64,000 bases of DNA from Strigamia acuminata (lineage: Eukaryota; Arthropoda; Chilopoda; Geophilomorpha; Linotaeniidae): the NCBI GenBank assembly GCA_949358305.1, contig OX442315.1, positions 28,546,427 to 28,610,426 on the forward strand. The letters run 5' to 3'. Below, one piece after another: positions 35,901 to 46,214 of this stretch. The notes below the pieces were generated by a model. The model had not been told where the DNA came from, ran no database searches, and saw only the letters and a list, made by a program, of their open reading frames with translations. A program made the translations under genes and the position numbers. How positions within the stretch are numbered: the stretch's first letter is position 1; each line of letters starts with the position of its first letter.

Positions 35901-38900
35901 TTCCATTCTTATGATTTAATTGTTCTAAAGATGACAGACCTTACCCTCTTAATTGTTTTATCCTTTAATTCACAAATTTCAAGTCGAAATTAAAGAACAA
36001 ACATCACATAACAAAATTTATGATAAAAATAATAAATTTCATTTAATAATGCAGTATCAGTTTTAGACAAAAATGTGACAATATGTGTTTTATAATAATT
36101 ACAAGTGATTTATTATGACAACACAACAACAGTTAAACATTTAAAAAAAAATTAGTTCATTTCAGTATTTGCTTCTGTATTACCTAATGTTTCAGGAGTT
36201 GCTTCAATCGTTGTTGTACCAAGTGCAGATGGTTCAGATGCAACTACAACAGCCGAATGAGAGCCCAACTGAGTACCCGGTGCACTAACCACTACCACCT
36301 TCGGCTGGTTCAACAGACTCGGAGTTGACGTCATAGCCATACGCTGCATAGCTGGGCTTGAAACCAGAGATAAAGATGTACCTACAAATCATGTCACATT
36401 AATAAAAAAAAAACCCAATTTATCACCTCGCATTTTTTATTTACCCGCTTGGGTAGTGGTCACTGTATTAATCAACGATGCTTGTGTGGTCATGATCGAG
36501 CCCTGAGTCGAAACCAACGTGACAGTTTTGCCCGCTGTATGTCCAGCTCCAGCCATTGTCACGGTCACGGGCTTTCCTTGAATGGTAATGGCTTGAGTGC
36601 CAGTTGGAAGGATCCCTTGAGCTGGCACGGCAACCAATTGCGCAGTCCCACTGCCGGTGTTGATCAAAGTGGCCGTAGATGGCGAGCCAACGACAGTCTT
36701 TCCGCCCAGCGTAAGTGTTGCAGGTTTAGTGGTGAACGACGACGACGATGCGGGCAAAGTGAATGTTATCGGACTCGAAGCAGTCGAACTCGTGAGTGTT
36801 TGAACGCCTAGTAAAAAAAATAAAAATAATTAAATAATCACTCATTTTATAATAAAAGCAAAAAATGGTGTACCAGAAGTAGCGGCAGTAGTAATGAGTG
36901 TAATGGCACCACTTGATGACTGTACTCCAGATGAAACTACTATCATTTTGACACCACCAGCCGTGTTAACCGTATTTACTGTGCTTCCTGCTGGAATTGG
37001 AACGACGTTTACCGTTGTTGTACCAGTTTTAGCTGTAAAAAAAATAAACAAAAACAAATTGTCAATATTTAAATACAAAAAAAAAATTCATTTTCGTGTT
37101 TACCTTTTCCAGCTTCGCTCGTGATCCCAGACGACACAGTTTTAAGCTGTCCAGACGTGGTAACTACGATTATTTGAGTGGTTGGTACACCTCCAATTTT
37201 CGGCATGGTGGTAGTTAAAATTTTTGCAGGTGTTCCTGGTTGGCCCGCTTTCGGTGCAGCAATGACTATTGTCTGTTTAGGAAGCGATGATGTTGTTGCC
37301 ACTCCAGAGGTTCCCGACTTGGCCATAGTCACCATTCCACTTGGTAAAGTCTTGTACACGGTGGTAAATTTGGCACCTTGAGCTCCACCCTAGCAACAAC
37401 AAAACGCATCAGTAAACAAATACCAAACGAATTTCCAGCTAAAACACCAACCTTTGCCTCTTGTATCCTTCGCAAATCGCTCAAAACTTGAGGAGAAACT
37501 GATGAAATTCCCAAAATAGTGGGCTGCGTGCCACCAGCTTGCGTTGTAATAATAGCTGTGGTCGGCTTTCCGGATCCTGTTTGAGTTGTTACTAACTTCA
37601 CAATCGTGGCGCCTTGCGGAATTGTTTTACCCTAAACAAAAAAAAAATAAAAAAATTAATAAAAACCAAAAAATTCGAGTCAAATATTATTTACTTGAAT
37701 TTGCTGTGCTTGCATCGTAGTCAATTGTCCAGCAGCTCCCTTCCCTTGAATCAAACTAACTTTAGGCACCTACAAAGAGCAAACTAAGTAACACGCAACA
37801 ACAATCCGAAAGAGCTGAACAAACTTACAGTCGCTACTGTCATTCCTTGAGCAGTTTTAACTAATGTCACGATTTGTGGTTGTGATGTGCCACTAGTTCC
37901 TGCTTTCTGCACTATTATCTGTTTCCCCGCTTGGCTCAACAAGCCGGATGCCGATTTTAAAATCGTAGTTGCGGGGCCCGCAACACGCACGGTTTGAGTA
38001 GTTGGCGCTAAAATAAAATTAAAAAAATATCAAATAAACTGCATCATATCCAAAAACCAAGAGTAATACCCGTCACGGATGCAACTTTGACGCCTTGTGG
38101 AGTTATAATCGTCGGTGTAACTACTTTAATACCACCAGCTGTAGTTGTGGCCGTTGTTGACAACGCGACACTGGATGTTGTGATTTTTTGTGTGGCAGCC
38201 GCAGCAGCGGCCAATGCAGCAATTCCACTCATATTACCCGGACTTCCCGGCGTCGAAACCGATAGCTAAACACAAAAAAATACACATAAAAAACAAATAA
38301 AACAAACAAAACCCTATAACAATCCTTACCGTTCCTGGTCCGCCAGTTTTAATGATCTGAGGACTAGCACTCGCCGACGTAACCATTTTAATCTGTTGCG
38401 GATTGATGGTGAGCGGTCCTTTGGCTCTGATGACATTTATGCCACCTCGTACAACCGTGCCGGGACTCATAGAAACAGTAGTAAGCGGTGAGGCAACCGT
38501 CGGCAGATGAACTTGTGCAGCGTGCGCAGCAACTACAAAAATAATAATTTAACATAAATCATTATTTTCTTATTATTTCCAATTTTACGATTTATTTACC
38601 CGTCGGTCTTTGAATAATTGTCTGTTGCGGAATTGTGGGCTTCGGAGAAATGATTGCCGGGGTAGTTATCGGTCCAGTGCTAGGGCTAGCCGGTGTAACG
38701 GCTGTACTCGCAGGCGTTGCGATGCCTGGTACAGTCGCCACAGCAGTAGCTGGCGGCATGTCGTATTTTTGCAATTGTAATAAGTAGGCATCAGCTGTGG
38801 GCACTGCGCCCCAGCAAACTTCGAGGGTAGTTGTACTCGCACGAACTAACTGAACCCTAGTTGGCGATGCAGGCTTCTCGGTTTCCAAGAACCATAAATC

Positions 38901-40806
38901 TTTACAGCAAACTTGGTTATTCCACGCTTTCCTGTATCCATCACGTCCACTCCAAATGTATAATCGAGTCGTTATGGCAACGGAGCAATGCCCTGCACGA
39001 GCTCTAGGAATTGCATCTTCAAATACTTCCATTGCCAGTGGTTCCCAAGTCATAGATTCTTATAAAATAATTATAAAATCAGCCGAAATTCTAAATTTAC
39101 TATATTATAAAAAAAAAAAAACTAACCTAAATTTAACGAAGCTAATGTGTTCGTACACTTCCACTCTTTCTCATGGGTAGCAACTTTGACGTCGTCCATT
39201 ACTAAAGGCACCCATCCTCCAAATATAAACATCCTATGCCCGATTAACGTAGCTGAATGTAAACTCCTTGGAAGAGGTGGGATTCCATGAACGACCGGTT
39301 TGCTCCAAGTCAAAGAATCTAAATCAATAATTTAAAAACAATTAATTAATTAATTAATAATTTTAAAAAAAATAATTAAATAATTTAAACTAAATTAGTT
39401 AATAAAACTAATGACTTTACCGATATCTAACTGCCAAAGATCTCCCAGTCTGCATCCACTCATTCCGCCGTATATAATAAGACGAGGTTTGCGCCCGTCT
39501 TTGTCATGATACGCAACTCCAGTGTGAGATTCACGCGGCGGCGGTGGTTGGCCATAAAACGTAGGAATGTCCCAGTTCATGGCACTAGAATTCAGTTTTA
39601 ATTCCAGAGTGTACAGGTCGTTTAAATACCTTTAAAAAAAATTGTTTTTAATTAGAAAAAAAATTAAAAATCGTAAATTTTTTTAAATTAATTTTAAATA
39701 CCTTGGAATATTATTCTTCGGATCTTCGCTGTCATTCGCCAACCCTCCAAATAAATAAGCTTTGTTGCCGATTAAGGTAAAGCTGTGGCCAAGGCGGGGG
39801 CAGGGTGGCGGCCCATTCTTCGGAGGTTTAGGTTTCAACCGCTTCCATTCCCATCTGCTGGCTTGCAATTCGTACAGTTCGTTCGAATACTTCCCATACT
39901 CAACCATTCCGCCGAATACTAATATTCTTGTGCCGTCCACGATAAACCCGTACGCGGCGCATCCGGGTGGAATATCGCCTTTCACGGGCGGTACAAACCA
40001 TTGATTCGTAGCTGGAAGAGATTGAACACACATTGTTAGAAAGAATAGCGCGAAAACTGACAAACTGGCGGACAATGTTGAAAACGACGCTACTGAATAA
40101 AGATGGCAGCGATTTCACTACGTCATGCGCGTCATTTCACCAAAACGAATGGCCAAGATGGCAAGTGCCCGGATGAACAATAAACAAGGCGCCTTTCATT
40201 GAAAGAGCCGCCATTTTGTACACAGACCAGGGGCCCGATCTGATAGATTCGCTTCGTCTTGCAAATTACGATTTTTGACTTTGTTGGTGTGTTTTTACCA
40301 TTAAAATCGACGTATAAATACTATTCGAAAAACTTTTCCCGGTGTCATTGGTGCGTTTTTTTGTAATTTCCCGATCTAAAAAATTGCATTCCGTAGGCTA
40401 TGATCACCGCGGATCTCATTGGGCGCCGCCATCTTGGGACAATTTGGGTAGAGATATTTTACAGGGTTTACTGAAATTAAAGTGACCGGATTTTTTTGGA
40501 AACAATATTTTTTGAAATCTTTTTCTGTTGTAATTTCTGATTCGCTTTTACGCCCGATTAAAAATGCCCAAATATTTTCCCGCCATCTTGGCTAGAAACA
40601 ACAACAAAAGGCCGCCATGATGGGACATGATGAAGATCAAACTCACCAGTATTGTAAACATGTAATTCGTCCACGATCCCTTCATTGCCACCACCAAAAA
40701 CTATCATCAGATCTTTGATGGCTACTGCTCGATGGCCATGGCGAGGCCTGGGACAGGGGCCGGTTGTGTTAGTTACTCGCTTCCACTTTAGTATGGGAGC
40801 AGCCAT
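32996..40806 (-). CDS. Hcf: Host cell factor HCF1, kelch and fibronectin-III chromatin adaptor
   Basis: This large nuclear adaptor brings histone methyltransferase, acetyltransferase and OGT complexes to promoters. Exon 1 (40647-40806) starts [11 protein letters not shown], and exon 2 runs 39702-40011. The kelch propeller has all expected repeats ([49 protein letters not shown]). Next is a Thr/Val/Ala-rich 'basic' region (36184-38600). A 1470-nt exon (34376-35845) carries a Gly-Asn-Pro repeat and an acidic Glu/Lys stretch. C-terminal FN3 domains follow: [48 protein letters not shown]. The tail is short and Lys-rich, ending K-T-E-G-T-L. I see no vertebrate-type proteolytic repeats; one Q-V-D-P near the N-end of the repeat exon only resembles a Taspase1 site. 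Head-to-head with TMEM187. Confidence 0.97.
34730..35492 (-). repeat. In-frame 30-nt minisatellite coding for Gly-Asn-Pro repeats in HCF1
   Basis: A tandem repeat lies inside the HCF1 exon. The clearest part is between about 35268 and 35455, where near-identical 30-nt units encode [10 protein letters not shown]. Toward 34730 the units become degenerate (G-N-P-G-S-P, G-E-N-P-G). The reading frame stays open for about 250 residues, so unit changes keep to codon multiples. Antisense frames over the same DNA also look long and repetitive but are shadows. Confidence 0.9.
40100..40623. promoter_or_regulatory. Cluster of YY1-like motifs in HCF1 intron 1
   Basis: Six matches to the YY1 core (GCCGCCATNTTGG or its complement) lie in about 520 nt of the first HCF1 intron: AAGATGGCAGC near 40100, CCAAGATGGC at 40153, GCCGCCATTTTG at 40207, GCCGCCATCTTGG at 40425, CCCGCCATCTTGGC at 40579 and GCCGCCATGATGG at 40611. 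A seventh, weaker match covers the HCF1 start codon. The block is GC-richer than the surrounding introns. Downstream YY1 sites are common in housekeeping promoters. Confidence 0.6.
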
Positions 40807-41298
40807 GTTGTTTCGTACCCACAATGCTGGAGCGGACTAGCTATTTCCCGGATGATCTATTATTGAAAAACGAATGTCAAAAATAAATTCATATCACCGA
40901 TGTACATTATTTATTCACTTTCAAATTGAAGAGTTTTCACGTATGTTTTGTAAAATTAAAACGTTTACGTTAAAAAATAATAATATAACCGTAGTTCTTT
41001 GCGCCGAATATCCCGGATGTTAAAATATTTTCCGTGCACCCGGCAAAGCACCGGTGTGTTATGATTTTAATCAATACACCGGCAATCTTAACCGCCTACT
41101 TTTGACTGCGATAACGTATCGTTGCGTTTCAAACACCAATTTAGAAGTTCCATTTTTTGATGGCACTGGGGTAAAAGTAAGTTTCCTTAACCATTAATTA
41201 AAATTATAATATATATACTTTTTGTTATTTATTGTAGTAACACGACATCTGGTGTGACTTCGTAACATTTCTTGAGTAGAAACTTCAACCAGCAAGAG
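40807..41298. promoter_or_regulatory. HCF1-TMEM187 bidirectional promoter and TMEM187 5'UTR intron
   Basis: Just under 500 nt separates the two divergent start codons. On the plus strand a good donor (GTAAGT near 41177) and an acceptor (TTGTAG near 41237) mark a small 5'UTR intron of TMEM187. The DNA between 40807 and 41170 therefore holds both transcription starts. Confidence 0.6.
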
Positions 41299-42111
41299 AT
41301 GAAAGCAAAATTTTCACTGCGGGATTTAACCACCGCATTTTATCTGGAAGATATGCTGTTTATTTGGAATCCACTTGCAGCTATGTGTTTTTCAATTTTC
41401 TCAACGAATATTTTCAGTCGAGTGAAAACAGAAGTGGGTTTTAGACATTATGCAGAACCGACCATATCCTATCCCTTTTCTGTGCCTTACATGCCACTCA
41501 ATGCGTCGATTAACATCATTTATGTGTTGATTGGTTTATATTGGATTTCCGTTTCTTCGCAGTGTCATAGGAAAAACTTAATAAACCTTGATCAGTTTCG
41601 TTTTTTTAGAATAATGTCATGGATGTCTATCACGTACGCACCGGTCCAGTTGTTTAGAATTGTATTCCAAACTCACAATTTGGCTGTTTTAGACCAGTGG
41701 TGCACGTTGCCGTTTTTTATGTGGGCCGTGAGCTGGTGTTTGCACACACAGTTTGATTGCAGTTACTCGGTTGTAAAGAAATTAGAGATTTTATCTTTGT
41801 TTAGTTATTTGTTATCTGTGGTTCACGTCCACGGATTTGAAGTGGCTTTGAGTGTTCATATTTCGATAATATTGGTATTGATTGTTGTTTTGAATTATGC
41901 GATTGGTACGCGTGATACGTCCATGGAGTTATGCAAAGGTTTATTTTGTTTTTGCGGCTTTATCTTTTTTAAAATATTGGATTTCCAACTTAAAAAGTTT
42001 GGTTTTACTTATGTTAGTGGACATTTTATGTCGAAAATTTGTGATGGAATGCAAATTCATTATGTTTGTCGATTTTTTATGACTGTTTTGTTGATTAAAA
42101 ATCGAAAATAA
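41299..42111 (+). CDS. TMEM187: TMEM187, multi-pass membrane protein
   Basis: This is an uncharacterised multi-pass membrane protein; its function is unknown in any animal to my knowledge. I chose the ATG at 41299 (M-K-A-K-F-S-L-R-D); the open frame extends further upstream but without an ATG that aligns. The protein has about 270 residues and several hydrophobic segments. Family landmarks are V-G-F-R-H-Y-A-E-P, P-L-N-A-S-I-N-I-I-Y-V-L-I-G-L-Y-W, A-P-V-Q-L-F-R, V-L-D-Q-W-C-T-L-P-F-F-M-W-A-V-S-W-C-L, H-G-F-E-V-A-L-S-V-H and S-G-H-F-M-S-K-I-C-D, each with a counterpart in human TMEM187 as I recall it. The coding part is a single exon. Head-to-head with HCF1 and tail-to-tail with SLC26 (136 nt between stops). 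Confidence 0.92.
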   Translation: MKAKFSLRDLTTAFYLEDMLFIWNPLAAMCFSIFSTNIFSRVKTEVGFRHYAEPTISYPFSVPYMPLNASINIIYVLIGLYWISVSSQCHRKNLINLDQFRFFRIMSWMSITYAPVQLFRIVFQTHNLAVLDQWCTLPFFMWAVSWCLHTQFDCSYSVVKKLEILSLFSYLLSVVHVHGFEVALSVHISIILVLIVVLNYAIGTRDTSMELCKGLFCFCGFIFFKILDFQLKKFGFTYVSGHFMSKICDGMQIHYVCRFFMTVLLIKNRK

Positions 42112-42246
42112 GTACAAAGTTACAGCTGATAATTTCTCAATCTATATTTTATATATACAAATTTTCTTGTTCTGTACAAATTGATATTTTAATCGTCAAG
42201 ATTAAATGGTGTGCAATTTTATTTTTCTTTTAAAAAATCGATGTGT

Positions 42247-45200
42247 TTATAAGTTTGTTGATGAATTGAATGAAGTTGGTTTATTTTCCTGAAATAAAAA
42301 AGAAATTAAAAATTATTTCTGAAAATATTTTAAAAAATACTTACATTTTTAGTTTCTCTTTTCTCGACATGAAGAACTGCATCTTGAATAGATGGATAAA
42401 TGACTTGCTTTTGAATACGAGAACGAAAATCACATGAATCGAGCATTTCTAAAACGCCACCTGAAATCAATGACGCTTCAGTCGAGTAAAATTAGAATTA
42501 AAACTCATCGAGATCCCTACTTGGCAAATTAGCGACGTAAACAGTAATTCCAACCTTTTCATATTCTTCAATAACCTGAATTAATAGAAATATTCGTGAG
42601 AAAGTTTTAAATTTTTAATTTTTAAAACAAACCTGAGAAATAGCTTCAACTCCGGCGGGGTCAACGCAACTTATTGGAGATCCATCGATGATAATCGCGA
42701 CTAATCCTCTTTTCATTGCGGATATTGCGTGATCGGTAGGTGTAGTATTTGATTCATCATTTACACCGTCTGCTTCCGCCCCCATTTTGAGGAGATCCGA
42801 CGAGTCCAGATTCTTTTGGTTCATTTGGATGATATTATTTTGAGTTTGAGAATTGTTTGCTTCGTTTTCAAAGGCTGGATTTGTTTCACCGTGGATAAAA
42901 ATTGGATTTCCGTCGCCGTCTAAAATCATTTTAGTATCTGACATGTCAATAACGACAGTTTTTTGCAACTGAAATAAAAAATGGAATTAAAACTAAATTA
43001 ATTTCAGTAATTTGTTGTTCAGTTCATTTTGTCTACGTTTACATTTGATTTTGCATCTTGTTTTTTAATCAATTTCTCCATTTTTTTAAAAATAAGTCTT
43101 GGGTTAACATCGGTTATTCGGTAAATAGTTTTGCGGAATGCTTTTGCATTTGCGAATAAAATCGGGCCACCATAATGAATCACTTTTATGTCTGTTTCTG
43201 CCACTGCCTGCAAATTAAACGATTTTAAATCACAACATATTTATGGGGAAAACAAATATCAAGAAGTGCGGCTTAACTTACAGACTTGTACTTTTTTGTA
43301 TCCAAATATAATTCTGTTTCTTTGACGTATCCAAGAGTTGTAACATACGGTCTAAAAAATTAAATAAAACACATCATATTTTTGTACATCAATTCTAAAT
43401 GTAACAAATTACAATTGAGATCGTAAAACAATGGTGAAGAGTGAGAATATAACTCCAATGCCCAAACCAACGTCAATGGCAATAAAAACAACTGATAGAA
43501 ACGTAATTATCCAAGTAGCCTGAAAAAAAAACAAGGTAACCGTGGTATAAGACATTAAAAATGAAGCATCATTTATCACAACTTACTCCTTCTAACTTAG
43601 ATATATTCCATGCACGGACTAAATCTCGAAATTGTAAAAACATGCGGCGGATACCAACGACGATAATCGCTGCCAAAACACACTAAAAAAATATGGCGGC
43701 TAAATAGTTTGTAAACATCAACAAAACTCAATGAACTAACCTGCGGAAGGCATTGAAATAAAGGAGCAATAGCAACAAGGACAATTAAAACTACAATGCA
43801 TGACAGTAAACCAGTGACCTATAAAGATTTTTTTTAAAAAACTATAAACTTATTTATATTTAAATATCACGTCTTGTCTTTACTTGAGTTTTTCCGCCAA
43901 CACTATCTGCGACCATAGATCTGGAAAGAGCAACACACATAGGAAAACAACTGAAAAATGATGATGCAAAGTTGGCTATTCCCATGGCCATGAATTCCTA
44001 AAATAGGAGAATAAAACATTTGTTTGAAATGCAATAAAATAAGTTTTTCGTTCGATTTATTACTTGATTCGCATTGATATCGTAATTATGTTTTTTGGCG
44101 AATAAACGAGCCAGAGAAAATGAAATGACATATGTCACGACTGCTATAATGAATGAATCTACGATGATATTAGTGAATAAACCTGTAATAGGTGGGACTT
44201 CTGGAGGTGGTAATCTACAAAAAAAAAATTCATTGTAGTTATACAACTTACAAAAGATTAAATAGTTAAAAATACCCTCCTGGAATGTTTCCTACAATTA
44301 CAACTCCATAATTTTCCTTAAAAGACATTGCATACGAGACACCCGTGCCAACAATAACCTGTGGAAATACTTATTTTACTTTAAATTTTTTAAATTTTAA
44401 ACTTAATTTAAATTTACCGCCAATAATTCAATCGGAATAGGAACTTTTATCTTCTGCATCACTCTTGGATTAATGACTTCGCAAGTAAATGCGAGAACGA
44501 TAACCGATACTGCTCCGACAATCATTGTAGCGTCATTCGAATGCGTAATGTGTTCAAAAATATATCCGTAAATCTGTTTTAAAAAATAATATTACAAGCG
44601 CCAATTAAACAATTATGAATAACATAAAATAAATTTTTAAAAAAAAACTCACTTTTGGAGTTTCCAAAGGCGATCCAAATTTGGGTACATCTATTCCAAA
44701 AAAGGCATTGAATTGACTCGTGAACACTAAAACAGCTGCCCCAGTTGTGAAACCACTAATTAACGTGTCAGATAGATACATGCTTAATGCCCCAACTCGT
44801 AAAACACCCAAGATAAACTATGCAACAGTAAAAAGCAAGAATTTATTTCTTTCACTTTTTTTTTAAAAAAAAAAGGTAAGCTCACCTGCATAACACCTGA
44901 CAGTAAACAAATTGCAGTTGCAACCTGGATATTCGAGTACATAGTGACATCTGGTTGCGAACTATTACTCATTATGCTTGAAGTATTATGAAGAGTTGCA
45001 TTGTGAATAATGTCATCTGGGGTCGAGTATTTATCAACAGCTTTACCGAGCATCAATGAAGCTATTGCAAAAGTTCCTAATAATACAAGCAGAAATAAAT
45101 TTGAATTTTTAAACATCTAAATCACTGATGAATCATGTGCTTATTATCCTATACTAATAAATCACGCTTACCTTGAGAAATGTGCCGGGAAGTTCCAAAG

Positions 45201-46214
45201 AAGAAGTAAATGAGGACGGGGAAAAACGATGAATACAGTCCTGTTATTGCAGGACATGAACCCAAAATCGCGTAGGCCATGCCTGAAAATGAAATTTTAG
45301 GCAGAGTATAGTCAGGAACTTGATTGACTTATTTACGTTAAGAAAACGAAATTCACCAAGAGGAATTTGCATAATGCCCACCGTGATCCCTGCTACAACA
45401 TCACCGATTATGTAATTTTTACTGTAGTTGCGTATGCACTCGATGAAGGGAAATCGAGCCTTTAATCCCCGTTTCAAACGGTCTTGCGAAAACTCATTTT
45501 TTAAAACTTTTCGTGTTGCGTGGAAACATCCTAATAAAAAGAAACAAAAATATATGTAGATGTGTATAAATTATACATTTCGTATGGTAGTTAACACACA
45601 ATCCTAAAGCTGTTTTCGAGGATTGCGTGTTAAGTGTTTCCGCCAATGAAGTGTGAAAATAACTTACATTTTAAAAAATGGAAAATAAAAATTTGCGATG
45701 CTACACAATAATTACGTCGGGTTTGACCTTAACCGGTTAAAATCGGATTAGCAGTAAAAAAGCAAAGACTTAAAGATGCGATTAAGATAAAGTTCATTTT
45801 TGTTTGTAATACCAGGTTGTAAATAACACCTGTTGTCATGATCTTTTTATTTGTTTTTTAATGCAGAATTATTTAATATGAAAAGTAGAAACTTTATTAT
45901 GGTCATCATCATTTTACGACATTATTAATCTTCTTTTAATTTTACAGCAGCAATTTTTGTTTGCTGTGAATTTTTTGTAAAAATAAATCAACAGTTTGTG
46001 TCATTATCATTCCAAGATTAACCTTTTACTAACAGTTCTAATGCGTAACTTATCTCAGATCTCTAAGTCTTAACGCAGATTTTAAATTTAAATGTTTGTC
46101 CTTACCTTTAGGTATGCGTCTCTGATATGCGAAATTTTCATTTAAGCCATCCTGAGTTAAGGCTGAGCGTTGCATGTTGATTTCTAATGGCGAATTTTTG
46201 GTTTTCAAATCCAT
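42247..46214 (-). CDS. SLC26-family anion transporter with STAS domain
   Basis: This is a plasma-membrane anion exchanger or channel (chloride, bicarbonate, sulphate, oxalate) of the SLC26/SulP family. About 18-20 short exons. The start is M-D-L-K-T-K-N-S-P at 46214, preceded by a 5'UTR intron acceptor. The SulP signature region includes [26 protein letters not shown], then [48 protein letters not shown] and L-A-A-I-I-V-V-G. The cytosolic STAS domain starts at [14 protein letters not shown] and has a long Asn/Asp-rich intervening loop before [16 protein letters not shown]. The tail ends S-S-T-N-L, a class I PDZ ligand form. Which SLC26 member it is, and its ion preference, cannot be read from the sequence. 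Confidence 0.93.
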
